This document shows, one piece after another, positions 11,912 through 21,703 of a stretch of 64,000 nucleotides of DNA (position 1 is its first letter; each line of letters opens with the position of its first letter). Under the pieces are notes generated by a model that saw only the letters and a program-made list of their open reading frames with translations, did not search any database and was not told where the DNA came from. A program made the translations under genes and the position numbers. The stretch comes from Aralia elata (Eukaryota > Streptophyta > Magnoliopsida > Apiales > Araliaceae), in the NCBI GenBank assembly GCA_034770075.1, contig CM068385.1, forward strand, positions 47,452,721-47,516,720, in the 5' to 3' direction.

Positions 11912-13308
11912 TGATGAGTAGATTTTATACCTACGAATCGGATGCCAATGAATGCGAATTATTGTTTATTTCCATGGTATATAGTTACTTTTCATGCATT
12001 TTTATGTGTTTTTGTAGGTTGCGCGTGTTGGGATTGAGTTTGGCGAGAATTGGTGGGATTGCGTTATTGCAGTTGCTGAGTTGCTGGTATTGCAGAGTAG
12101 CAGGGCAGCGCGCCCGCGCCCAAAATGAGCTAGGGTGCAGCGCGGCCGCGCCTGACTTCAGACTTAGAAAAAAATTTGCTGCCAGAGTAGCGCGGCCGCG
12201 CGCCTTTCAAGTTTAATCCAGGCGCGGCCGCGCCGGTTCGAGTGAGGGCAAATTTGACTTTTCAGATGTTTTAATTCGTTTTGATTTGAACTTGGATTTG
12301 AAACTTTGTAATTAATTATGGAATTTATCAGATACTATGAATAGGTGTTTTTTATTTGGTAATAGGGAGATCTATTCTAATCAAACCCTAGTTTTGAGCA
12401 ATTTGAGAAGACTTGAAGCAAGTTGATAGGAAGGAGAAAGAAAGGAGGAGCAGGACAGAGATTGAAGGATTGCTTACAGTGTTTCTTCTCTTTTCTTTCT
12501 ACTTTAAACTTTTGATGTTATTAAACTTGTGGATGATGAATTCTAGTTTAGTTATGAATTAAATTTCTTTTCAGGCTATAATAGATCTTAATGCGTAGTC
12601 TTGAATAACATGCTTATTTGAATATTATGATTAGTTACTTTTGGATTGTCTATTATGATTTGTGCTGAATTGCTTAATTATCTGGCCAATAATTACTAGG
12701 ATATTCTATATAAACTTGAAAGATGAAGTATAGAATTAGATCTGATCATAATAGCATGTGATTGTGTCTTCTGCTGTCGATGGAATTCATAATTTGTGTT
12801 TAGGATAGAAATATATCTATTCACCACATGTAATCAAAATAGGGAACCTGGATTTTAAATCCTTTTTAATTGTAATTCACATAGAAATATAGTGAATTAG
12901 TTATTTAGGGTGATTAACTTGAGTCTATCAATTGTGGATTTGAGTTGAGTTATTTATAAACCATTGAGAGACGGTTATAAATAGTGATGAGTTCCTGGTT
13001 AACAATCCAACATAACTAGCATAATTCGAAGGGAAATGTGTTGGCCAAGATAAAGCATTAAGTGAAGTTATAGTCTTAAGTCTTTAAAAATCTGTTTTCA
13101 AACTAGTGGTAGTAATTTAATTTAGAATTAATTAGTTAAACTCAAAACTTTCGAAATCAATTATTTACTTATTTAAATTGTTTTAATTTAAATTTGAAAT
13201 TGTCATTATAGAACCAATTATTCTCTGTGGGACGATACTCTACTTTCACTTTATTACTTGTGGACTGCGTATACTTGCGTATTTTGCTAGTATAGATTTA
13301 GGCAAACA
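11912..13308 (+). mobile_element. 5' LTR of Athila-A (1397 bp)
   Basis: Runs from TGATGAGTAG to GGCAAACA. The boxes GCGCGGCCGCGC start at 12108 (one base changed), 12140, 12190 and 12222. The frame of 100 codons at 11914-12216 crosses the boxes and is not conserved in the 3' LTR copy (the one-base loss near 22347 breaks it), so it is not called a gene. Confidence 0.93.
12108..12233 (+). promoter_or_regulatory. Four-box GCGCGGCCGCGC array in 5' LTR
   Basis: Four 12-bp perfect or near-perfect palindromes at 12108, 12140, 12190, 12222: spacings 32, 50, 32. Because the box is self-complementary, neighbouring boxes 32 apart could also pair as a 12-bp stem with a 20-base loop in RNA. The 3' LTR keeps the pattern at 22330, 22361, 22411, 22443, with point mutations in the last two. 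Role inferred. Confidence 0.55.
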
Positions 13309-13314
13309 AGTTTT

Positions 13315-13332
13315 TGGCGCCGTTGCCGGGGA
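13315..13332 (+). other. Primer binding site, tRNA-Asp type
   Basis: TGGCGCCGTTGCCGGGGA, six bases after the 5' LTR. It is complementary to the 3' end of plant tRNA-Asp, the usual Athila primer. Confidence 0.9.
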
Positions 13333-13423
13333 ACAATTGTGTCTATAATTTCAAGTTTTAAATTTAATTAATTCAGTTTTAGTTAACATTGTTTTTTCCT
13401 GTTTCAGGTGATCTCGGTTGTTT

Positions 13424-14498
13424 ATGCAAACACGATCAAAGCAACCAGAACTTGTGCAGAGTGAGGACGATCTTGAAAACAAGTTACGTAAGTTAAGAAA
13501 GTTTTGCCGTGAGACAATCGAGAAAGAGGCAATGGCTAACGAAGAACAAAAATCTTTGAGGGACTATGCTATGCCTAAGATAGACGAGATCAAATTAAGC
13601 ATTACGAGACTAGTTATCACTGCTACTTCCTTTGAGATCAAGCCGGGGACAATTCATATGCTTCAAAATGCGGTGCAGTTTGGGGGATTAGCCAATGATG
13701 ATCCTAATGAACACTTAGTTAGCTTTCTGGAGATTTGTGATACCTTCAAATATCCCAATGTAACTGATGATGCGGTGAGACTACGTTTGTTTTCGTTTAC
13801 ACTCAGGGATAAAGCAAAGAGTTGGTTACACTAAGTCTGCTAAGCTGAGAAACGAGATTTCTACCTTTGAGCAAAGTCATGGAGAGTCACTGTACGAGGC
13901 TTGGGAAAGGTTCAAGGAGTTATTGAGAAGATGTTCACATCATGGGCTACCCAAGTGGCTGCAAGTCCAGACATTCTACAATGGGCTGAATAGTAACACT
14001 CGAACAAACATTGATGCAGCTGCAGGGGGAGCACTTATGGACAAAAATTTTGATGAAGCTTTCACCTTGTTGGAGACTATGGCTGCGAACAAATATCAAT
14101 GGCCGATTTCCAGAATGAATCCGTAGAAGGTAGCTGGAGTTTTGGAAGTAGATGCAGTCACTGCATTAACAGCTCAGATGGCGGCCATGTCTAAGAAAAT
14201 TGAAGAATTGGCGGAGTTGAAGGTCCAGCAAGCAGCTTATGTGTGTGAGCTATGTGCAGGTGCACATCCGACGGAATATTGTGCTATTAATTCGGAATTT
14301 GTACAGTACTTCGGGAGTTACAACCGACAGCAATAACCAGACCAGAATGCATATAATCCGGGGTGGAAGAATCATCCGGGTTTCTCATGGAGCAATAACA
14401 CTCAAGTTCAGAATCCCGCTCCAAGATCACAGAATCCCTCGGGTTTTCAGAATCAAGCTCCACAACATGCAGAAAGAAAACCCAATTTAGAAGAGTCG
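13424..14498 (+). pseudogene. Athila-A gag, with internal deletion and stops
   Basis: The first ATG is at 13424 (MQTRSKQPELV), after an acceptor-like CTGTTTCAG. The first 136 codons hold the start of the retrotransposon gag domain (FEIKPGTIHMLQN, DPNEHLVSFLEICDTFKYPNV, LFSFTLRDKAKSWL). At about 13832 SWLH jumps straight to KSAKLRNEIS: roughly 25 codons usual at this place are gone and the frame shifts. From there the sequence is in the pol frame (ESLYEAWERFKELLRRC, NIDAAAGGALMDK, a zinc-knuckle-like CELCAGAHPTEYC near 14249) with stops at 14124-14126 and 14334-14336. Gag packages the RNA, so this copy would need gag from another element. Confidence 0.85.
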
Positions 14499-17400
14499 TT
14501 GGCAAGATTTATCATACCATCAGAGAAAAGAATGAATGTTCAAGACAAGCTGTTAAATCAGGTAGATTTGAATGTGAAGAGCCAGGCTGTTTCAATTAGG
14601 AATTTCGAAAATAAGCTGGGACAGTTGGCTCAAGTCTTGAACAATCGACCGCAAGGAGTACTTCCAAGTGATACAGAAGTCAACCCCAAGAGAGATGGTA
14701 AGGAACAATGTCAAGCTGTAACACTTCGAAGTGGGAAGCAACTCCAGCAGAGCAGCGCGACCGCGCCTGAAATACAAAGGGAGGCAGCGCGGCCGCGCCC
14801 GTCCCCAGTCCCAGCTCCTGCAGAGAACTTGGTAGAAAAAGACAAGGAAAGGGAGAATGAGGAGAAAGACAAGGAACATAAAAAGCAAGCAGAAGTATAC
14901 CCTCCTGTTCCATATCCTCAGAGATTTCACAAGCAGAAAATAGACAAACAATTCTCCAGATTCCTTGAAGTCTTTAAAAAGTTGCAAATCAATATACCAT
15001 TTGCCGAGGCTTTAGAGCAGATGCCGAGCTACGCCAAGTTTATGAAAGGAATTTTGTCATGGAAGAAAAAGCTGGAGGATTATGAAACAGTAGCATTGAC
15101 TGAAGAGTGTAGTGCTATATTACAGAAGAATTTGCCAACGAAGTTGAAGGATCCGGGTAGTTTCACTATCCCTTGCACCATTGGCAGCTTATCAATCAGC
15201 AAATGTTTGTGTGATTTGGGTGTGAGCATCAACCTTATGCCGTTATCAATATATGTCCAGCTGGGTCTACCTGCACCGAAACCGACCAACATCTCTCTTC
15301 AGCTTGCTGACAGGTCGGTTACATACCCTAGAGGTATCGTGGAAGACATCTTGGTAAAAGTGGATAAATTCATATTCCCAGCCGATTTCATTATTTTGGA
15401 CTATGAGGAGGACAAAGACATTTCTATTATATTGGGGAGACCTTTCTTGGCAACTGGACAAACACTTATAGATGTACAAAAAAAAGAATTGACTATGAGG
15501 GTGCAAGACCAAGAAGTGACATTTAATGTGTTCAAAGCCATGAAATTTCCTACGGATGGGGAAGAGTGTTTCTTGTTAGATGTGGTGGAAAAAGTGATGG
15601 ATGACGAGTTTTTGAGGAAATTGACGGAGGATCTGTTGGAATCTGTTTTATTAGGGGAGGCTGACATGGATGACCCTGAGATGATGGAGTTTCTTCAAAT
15701 TTTAGATACAGTGCCGAGAGTACACAAATTTCAGATTCCCTATGAACCTTTGGAACTTACTGACAAATCCTTAGAGCGCTTGAAACCATCTCTTGAAATA
15801 CCTCCTACTCTTGAACTTAAACCTTTACCAAACCATCTGAGATATGCTTATTTGGGTGAAGCATCTACTTTCCCTATTATTATTGCATCTGTACTTAATG
15901 AATTGCAGGAAAGTAAGTTGATTCGAGTTCTCCGGGAATACAAATCAGCCATTGGTTGGACCATCGCAAACATAAAAGGAATTAACCTATCATTCTGTAT
16001 GCACAAGATCCTTTTGGAAGACGATGCCAAACCAACGATAGAGCAACAAAGGAGGCTGAACTTGATCATGAAAGAGGTGGTGAAAAAGGAAATTTTGAAG
16101 TGGCTTGATGCAGGTATCATTTACCACATCTCTAATAGCAGATGGGTGAGTCCAGTCCAATGCGTGCCTAAAAAGGGTGGTATGACGGTTGTAGAAAACG
16201 AGAATAATGAATTGATACCGATAAGGACAGTGACCGGATGGAGGGTTTGTATGGACTACAGGAAATTGAACAAGGCAACCTGCAAGGATCACTTTCCTCT
16301 ACCTTTCATTGATCAGATGTTAGATAAACTGGCTGGGCACGAGTACTATTGCTTGTTGGATGGCTACTCAGGTTATAATCAGATAGTGATTGCCCCTGAA
16401 GATCAAGAAAAGACTACCTTCACGTGTCCTTATGGTACTTTCGCTTTTCGGAGGATGTCTTTTGGCTTATGCAATGCACCAGCGACTTTCCAAAAATGTA
16501 TGATGGCTATTTTCTCAGATATGGTCGAACTCAACATGGAGGTATTCATGGACGATTTTTCAGTGTTTGGTGACACATTTGATAGTTGTTTGGAAAATCT
16601 GGTCTTGGTTTTGAAAAGATGCGTGGAGACCAATTTAGTGCTCAACTGGGAAAAATGCCACTTTATGGTGCAAGAGGGGATAATTCTTGGGCACAAGGTG
16701 TCGTCAAACGGGTTAGAGGTAGATCGAGCCAAGCTGGAGACAATAGAAAATCTACCTCCACCAACTACAGTCAAGGGAATACGGAGTTTCTTGGGACATG
16801 CTGAATTTTATAGAAGATTCATAAAGGACTTTTCTAAGATCTCGAAGCCTTTATGTAGCCTATTAGAGAAAGATGTTCCCTTTAAGTTTGATGATGAGTG
16901 TCTTGCGGCTTTTGACTTGTTGAAAAGGAAATTGACCACAGCGCCAGTAATTGTAGCACCAGATTGGTCAAGGTCGTTTGAGTTGATGTGTGATGCTAGT
17001 GACTATGCTATTGGGGCTATTTTGGGCCAACGAAAGGAAAAGATTTTTCACGCCATTTATTATGCTAGCAAAACACTGTCCGATGCCCAACTCAACTACA
17101 CGACTACCGAGAAGGAGTTGCTAGCAGTCGTGTATGCATTTGACAAATTTCGGTCGTACTTAATTGGAACTAAAGTGGTGGTGTTCACTGACCATTCTGC
17201 CATAAGATATCTGATTTCGAAGAAGGATGCCAAGCCAAGGCTGATTCGATGGATACTTCTACTCCAGGAGTTCGACTTGGAAATCCGGGATAGGAAGGGG
17301 ATGGAAAATCAAGTGGCAGATCATCTCTCGAGATTAGAAAACAATGACCACGTCAAGGGAGACAAAGCGGTGATCAATGAGTTCTTTCCGGATGAGCAGT

Positions 17401-18707
17401 TGTTTGTCATCCATTCAGAAGTCCCATGGTATGCCGATTTTGTCAATTATTTGGTTAGCAACGTACTTCCTCTTGATTTGACCAGCCAACAAAAGAAAAA
17501 GTTTCTGCATGATGTAAAAAGGTACATGTGGGATGAGCCATTCCTGTTCAAACATTGTGCCGATCAGATGATTAGACCGTGTGTGCCACAAAGTGAAATA
17601 GAGAGTATTTTACATCATTGCCATGATTCACTATACGGAGGTCATTATGGAGGCGAAAAGACAGCGGCCAAGGTGCTACAGGCAGGATTTTTCTGGCCAA
17701 CGTTGTTTAAGGACGCCCACCACTTCGTGCAAAGATGTGACAGATGTCAAAGGGTGGGAAATATTTCCAAGCGTCATGAGATGCCTTTGAAAGCCATTTT
17801 AGAGGTTGAAGTCTTCGACGTTTGGGGAAAAGATTTTATGGGACCATTCCCATCGTCCTTTAACAACCTTTACATCCTTTTGGCGGTCGATTATGTCTCT
17901 AAATGGGTGGAAGCAAGTGCATTGGCGACTAATGATGCCAAGGTGGTTCTTAAATTTTTGCGAAAAAACATCTTCACACGTTTCGGCACCCCAAGAGCAA
18001 TTATCAGCGATGAAGGGAGCCATTTTTGCAATAGGTATTTCACGGCTCTTTTAGCTAAGTATGGGGTAAACCACCAAATTGCGACAACTTGCCATCCCCA
18101 AACCAGTGGTCAAGCCGAAGTTTCAAACAGAGAAGTGAAGAGAATTCTAGAGAATATCGTCAATCCGAGTAGAAAAGATTGGTCAGCAAAATTGGATGAT
18201 GCACTTTGGGCTTATCGGACAGCTTATAAAACGCCCATTGGCATGTCACCGTACCAATTAGTCTATGAAAAGGCGTGTCACCTACCGGTTGAGTTTGAAC
18301 ACAAAGCATACTGGGCCATCAGAAAGTTGAACTTTGATCTCGCGGCTGCTGGGGAAAAGAGGCTACTTCAGCTTAACAAACTCGATGAATTCCGGTTACA
18401 AGCATATGAGAATTCAAAGCTTTACAAGGAAAAAGTCAAGAAGTGGCATGATCAGAAAATCATCGACAGGACATTTGAGCTGGGACAAGCAGTGCTTCTA
18501 TTCAATTCTAGACTGAAGTTATTTCCAGGGAAGCTCAAGTCTCGGTGGCCGGGTCCTTTCATCGTCAAACAAGCATTCCCTCATGGCGCCGTTGAAGTTT
18601 TTGCAAACAATCCGGAAGAGTCGTTTAAAGTCAATGGTCAAAAATTAAAGCATTATTGGGGTGGTGGTGTTGATCGCCAGAAAACCTCAATCACTCTTGC
18701 CGATTGA
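14499..18707 (+). CDS. Athila-A pol polyprotein (gag C-end, PR, RT, RNase H, INT)
   Basis: One open frame of 1402 codons, in phase with the gag remnant upstream, so 14499 is a leftover start and not the true one. Order: gag C-terminal part with TLRSGKQL (about residue 75); aspartic protease with D239-L-G, the Athila variant of DSG/DTG, and ILGRPFLA; RT (about 585-760) with GWRVCMDYRKLNKAT and F683-M-D-D, the YxDD equivalent; RNase H with D832 (MCDASDYA), a TTEKELLAVVYA block and D898 (FTDHSAI); integrase with the HHCC finger (about 1060-1105) and D1112, D1171, E1207, the last two with exactly 35 residues between them; and a basic C-terminal region ending KTSITLAD. All catalytic residues are present, so the enzyme part looks intact. 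Two boxes of the LTR type (14755, 14787) lie inside this frame, coding an Ala/Pro/Arg-rich linker. Confidence 0.95.
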   Translation: MARFIIPSEKRMNVQDKLLNQVDLNVKSQAVSIRNFENKLGQLAQVLNNRPQGVLPSDTEVNPKRDGKEQCQAVTLRSGKQLQQSSATAPEIQREAARPRPSPVPAPAENLVEKDKERENEEKDKEHKKQAEVYPPVPYPQRFHKQKIDKQFSRFLEVFKKLQINIPFAEALEQMPSYAKFMKGILSWKKKLEDYETVALTEECSAILQKNLPTKLKDPGSFTIPCTIGSLSISKCLCDLGVSINLMPLSIYVQLGLPAPKPTNISLQLADRSVTYPRGIVEDILVKVDKFIFPADFIILDYEEDKDISIILGRPFLATGQTLIDVQKKELTMRVQDQEVTFNVFKAMKFPTDGEECFLLDVVEKVMDDEFLRKLTEDLLESVLLGEADMDDPEMMEFLQILDTVPRVHKFQIPYEPLELTDKSLERLKPSLEIPPTLELKPLPNHLRYAYLGEASTFPIIIASVLNELQESKLIRVLREYKSAIGWTIANIKGINLSFCMHKILLEDDAKPTIEQQRRLNLIMKEVVKKEILKWLDAGIIYHISNSRWVSPVQCVPKKGGMTVVENENNELIPIRTVTGWRVCMDYRKLNKATCKDHFPLPFIDQMLDKLAGHEYYCLLDGYSGYNQIVIAPEDQEKTTFTCPYGTFAFRRMSFGLCNAPATFQKCMMAIFSDMVELNMEVFMDDFSVFGDTFDSCLENLVLVLKRCVETNLVLNWEKCHFMVQEGIILGHKVSSNGLEVDRAKLETIENLPPPTTVKGIRSFLGHAEFYRRFIKDFSKISKPLCSLLEKDVPFKFDDECLAAFDLLKRKLTTAPVIVAPDWSRSFELMCDASDYAIGAILGQRKEKIFHAIYYASKTLSDAQLNYTTTEKELLAVVYAFDKFRSYLIGTKVVVFTDHSAIRYLISKKDAKPRLIRWILLLQEFDLEIRDRKGMENQVADHLSRLENNDHVKGDKAVINEFFPDEQLFVIHSEVPWYADFVNYLVSNVLPLDLTSQQKKKFLHDVKRYMWDEPFLFKHCADQMIRPCVPQSEIESILHHCHDSLYGGHYGGEKTAAKVLQAGFFWPTLFKDAHHFVQRCDRCQRVGNISKRHEMPLKAILEVEVFDVWGKDFMGPFPSSFNNLYILLAVDYVSKWVEASALATNDAKVVLKFLRKNIFTRFGTPRAIISDEGSHFCNRYFTALLAKYGVNHQIATTCHPQTSGQAEVSNREVKRILENIVNPSRKDWSAKLDDALWAYRTAYKTPIGMSPYQLVYEKACHLPVEFEHKAYWAIRKLNFDLAAAGEKRLLQLNKLDEFRLQAYENSKLYKEKVKKWHDQKIIDRTFELGQAVLLFNSRLKLFPGKLKSRWPGPFIVKQAFPHGAVEVFANNPEESFKVNGQKLKHYWGGGVDRQKTSITLAD
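14755..14798 (+). repeat. Pair of LTR-type GC boxes inside the pol frame
   Basis: GCGCGACCGCGC at 14755 and GCGCGGCCGCGC at 14787, exactly 32 apart as in the LTR. Athila-B cannot be compared because its 5' part is missing. The frame stays open through them. Confidence 0.6.
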
Positions 18708-19765
18708 AATTGAAACAGGGAGTAGTCAGGCTGAAAGACTTTAAATCAAGCGCTAGTTGGGAGGCAACCCAATTTTTAATTGCTTTTTAGTTAAAATTTT
18801 GTGATTTTGAGGACTCATTATTAGACTTAGTTTTGTTTATATTTTGTAGTAATTAGATGTTTTGTTTCTTGGTTTTTATTGCTTACAGGTCATACATCAA
18901 GGTTTGCACATGAAGAAATCATCAAGAAAGGCTTAACAGTGAAATTCCGGATTTTTAGGCCAGCGCGGCCGCGCCCCAAGTATGAAGAAATCAAGCACGG
19001 CCGCGCCTTGCTTCAGAAATCAAAAATGGGCAGTTGGTATACCAGCGCGGCCGCGCCCAAATTGTAAAGGAAAGCAGCGCGGCCGCGCTGCATCTCAGAG
19101 TTGAAAAAAAAAAATTCTGGTACACCAGCGCGGCCGCGCCCAACTCAAGCCAAATTCCAGCGCGGTCGCGCCTCGATCGGATCCCAGGTTTCAAAACCCA
19201 GATTAAACCCGACCCATATCTACCTTTTTAATTCCTTCTCCCGCTTGGACTCTTATTCTTCATAATCTTTCCTTTTCAAAACCGATTCCTCCCCTTTCTT
19301 CTGTTCCAAATCCGAATCACAACCAATTCCTACCATTACAAAAATCCTTCTTCAAATCAAACACTTCCTATCACAAACCCTAACTTCTATTTCTCTTCAT
19401 CTCCATTCTCTCTCCATACCAACACCACACATAGCCGACTTCTTCCTTCAAACCCCAAAATACGAATCCTTCATCTATTTTAGTGTTCTTCAAGGAGATT
19501 TTCAGTGCATCACGGTGGGAAATCAAGGAATTGTAGTGGGTCTGGTTGAAGTAAGTACATTGCGATTTAGGGTTTTACTTTGTATCAAGATATTACATCT
19601 AGTTGTCAGATTTTAGACTTGGGATTATTGTGTATTGGGATTATTGGTTATGATTATACTGTGCATGCAAGTATATTGGATTGGTATTGCTTGAGTAAAT
19701 CCTAGTGTGGTGTCTGTTAAGTTTGGGGGAGACTTTTTATTATTGTGTATTGGGACTGATTTGAT
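18708..19765 (+). other. Noncoding spacer upstream of Athila-A extra ORF
   Basis: No gene. Holds an acceptor-like TTATTGCTTACAG (18878-18890), the six-box array 18963-19171, a CT-rich leader-like stretch (19215-19420), a donor-like GAAGTAAGTACATTG at 19548-19562, a possible acceptor at about 19608 (TAGTTGTCAG), and a polypurine-like TTAAGTTTGGGGGA at 19717-19730. Small frames at 18879-19231 cross the boxes and are not genes. Confidence 0.6.
18963..19171 (+). promoter_or_regulatory. Six-box GC array upstream of the extra ORF
   Basis: GCGCGGCCGCGC (two copies with one base changed) at 18963, 18995, 19045, 19077, 19128, 19160: spacings 32, 50, 32, 51, 32, the LTR pattern extended by one pair. 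The long spacers at 19007-19044 and 19089-19127 resemble each other (CTTCAGAAATCAAAAA versus CTCAGAGTTGAAAAA), so the array behaves like a diverged ~82-bp tandem repeat. It is followed by a CT-rich leader, a possible intron and the ORF, which suggests an internal promoter. Confidence 0.5.
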
Positions 19766-20934
19766 ATGGCTTCTAAGAGACCACGTGGGGAATCTTCTAG
19801 TTCTTATGCACAGGCTGAGTCAGTGGATTTTGATAGGAGTAGGTTTGTATCTGTTGAGGCTGAGGATTTTTATCACAGGGTTTTGTTGGGAAAGACTTTT
19901 GTGTTGGAACGTGGGCTAAAACCCGATCCGGATTTCGATGGTCAAATGATGAGCATGATCTAAGCGAAGGGTTGGTTGTTGTTTGTTGAAACCCCATTGG
20001 CAGCCCCGATTTCAGTTGTGCAAGAATTTTACGCTAACGTGAAGATTACCAAGGACGGGACTGCTTTTGTGCGGGGTTGTCAGGTGCCATATGATAGCAA
20101 GAGTATCAACGCCATTTATCATTTGCCTTCTGTTCATCGCTCTGATCTTGAAAGTTTTCACTCTACAAATTGGGACACTAAATTAGAGCGAATCAAGAAT
20201 ATTTTGTGCAAGCCTGGTACCGCATGGACAACAAAGCAAGGGACAGATCAGAAGCTTCACTTCCCTCACACTGCCTTGAGTCGTTATGGCAAGGCCTGGT
20301 ACAGTTTATTTGTGCCAATCTCATGCCAACTAGGCACCAAAACGATGTGACTAAGGATCGGGCGATTTTGCTATATGGTATTGTGCAAGGGAAATCAATT
20401 AATGTGGGGTATATTATCCATCACTCTATTCGTCGATACCTTCAGGGTGGTACTTCCGGTGGTATCCCTCATGCATCAGTAATTACACGTCTATGCTCGG
20501 CTGCGGGGGTGGAGTGGGCTGATAGTGAGCCTGTGCAACTCCCGATGAACACGATTGACCATGCGACGATTGCTAAGTATAAGGTGTGGGAAGGAGCTCC
20601 TTCTCATGCCCGGGGAGCAGGATTTTTATTGGGAGACTACAATGAGAGTGAGGAGGCCGCTGATCAGCCCGTGCCCGAACCTGAACAGCCAGCTCATATA
20701 TCCCAGGCTCGTTTAGATCGCATGGAGAGGCGTATGACTCGGAGGATGGATGCTATACACTCGAGTATGACCGAGCTTCGTTCTTTCTCCACTCAGCTTT
20801 CAGATAGTTTCTCGCAGGCCTTTTCTCAGTTGGGCGTTCAAGTACAGTTCCTGACATTTGGTGCAGCCTCAACTTATCCGCCTCTAGACACACCTTCAGA
20901 TGGGGAGGATGCAGATGATGCTACTTCGGATTAG
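19766..20934 (+). pseudogene. Athila-A extra ORF (plant retroelement-associated protein), two breaks
   Basis: Starts at ATG 19766 (MASKRPRGESSSSY). Same order as in Athila-B: basic/Ser N-terminus, RFVSVEAEDFYHRVLLGKTFVLERGLKPD, VVQEFYANV, VRGCQVPYDSKSINAIYHL, MPTRHQNDVTKDRAILLYGIV, INVGYIIHHSIRRYL, VITRLCSAAGVEW, then an acidic/Pro linker and a C-terminal helical stretch (RLDRMERRMTRRMDAIHSSMTELRS) ending in acidic residues. A stop at 19961-19963 and a one-base frame change near 20300 break it; otherwise about 390 residues. No membrane segment, so it does not look like an envelope protein, although it takes the place of the env-like ORF of other Athila elements. Conservation between two diverged copies suggests it once served the element. 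Resemblance to the 'putative plant transposon protein' family is from memory. Confidence 0.8.
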
Positions 20935-21452
20935 GGGAGTTTTTCTTTCCTTTTCCTTTCCTTTTATTGTTTTATCCAATGAGGGCATTGTCTGTTTTAA
21001 GTTTGGGGGAGTTCTTTTAGTTTTTTTTTGTTTAGCATGTTTGTTGGTTTTGTGCATCATATCTATTAGGATGTTGGCATATCATTGTGATTATTGTGAA
21101 TCTTGCATTGTTTAGTTTGGTTGTGTTAGGTGCATTTAGTTTGTTGCATGAATCCAATTGAATAGTTGGAATGAGTTAGGCTCGGCCAATGATGAGATGG
21201 GTATTATTGTGTTAGCTTGGACAGTTTGAAAGTCATTAGGGATAAAATAATTTTGATCATGAGAGTAATTATGTTTGTCATAACTTGAGTTATTGGATAG
21301 CACGAATAATTTGATTAATTTAACTGCTGGGGTTCAAAGGGTTGCACAACTGATTTTTACATGAGAATTTGATAAAACATTGTTAGGTAAGTCAACAAAG
21401 AAGGCTGAAATAGGGTAAAAGCTGAGTTTGGGGGTTTCTTTTAAGGCTAAAT

Positions 21453-21480
21453 AATATATATATATATATATGTATATATA
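21453..21480. repeat. TA microsatellite
   Basis: A run of TA dinucleotides interrupted once by TG (21471 region), between the internal polypurine-like tracts and the hairpin element. Confidence 0.85.
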
Positions 21481-21554
21481 ATAGAAAAAATACAATAAAT
21501 GCGTTGATTAGTTGGGTTCTGTGGCCTCCATCACTCGGGTAATTAGATCCTTAG

Positions 21555-21703
21555 GGGTGTCTTAACACCTAGTGCCCTAAAGCCGACTGCTTTGGGAGTC
21601 ACTGATTGAACGCTCGCTACATGGGTGATTCTGAAATGCCTAAGAGAACTTGACATTGCACAGTTAAGCATAAATACGAGATGGAGTGTAAAACGCACTC
21701 GTA
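21555..21703 (+). ncRNA. Conserved three-hairpin RNA element, Athila-A copy
   Basis: Helix 1: GGGTGT (21555-21560), loop CTTA, ACACCT (21565-21570). Four bases later helix 2: CCCTAAAGC (21575-21583), loop CGACT, GCTTTGGG (21589-21596), one bulged T. Helix 3: TACGAG (21675-21680), 17-base loop, CTCGTA (21698-21703). Compared with Athila-B: helix 2 swaps a G-C pair for C-G, helix 3 swaps T-A for A-T, helix 1 changes three pairs and keeps pairing. Confidence 0.6.

Noticed and set aside
11914..12216. 100-codon frame in Athila-A 5' LTR
   Set aside because: Crosses GC boxes and is broken in the 3' LTR copy; LTR sequence.
13315..13332. tRNA gene
   Set aside because: Only the 18-bp complement of a tRNA 3' end is present: a primer site, not a gene. 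No full tRNA was found in the window.
18963..19171. Reading the GCGCGGCCGCGC cluster as a host CpG island promoter
   Set aside because: The same 12-mer array with the same spacing is in both LTRs of this element, so it belongs to the element.
19766..20934. Envelope gene
   Set aside because: No signal peptide, transmembrane segment or cleavage region can be seen; the blocks match another plant retroelement protein instead.
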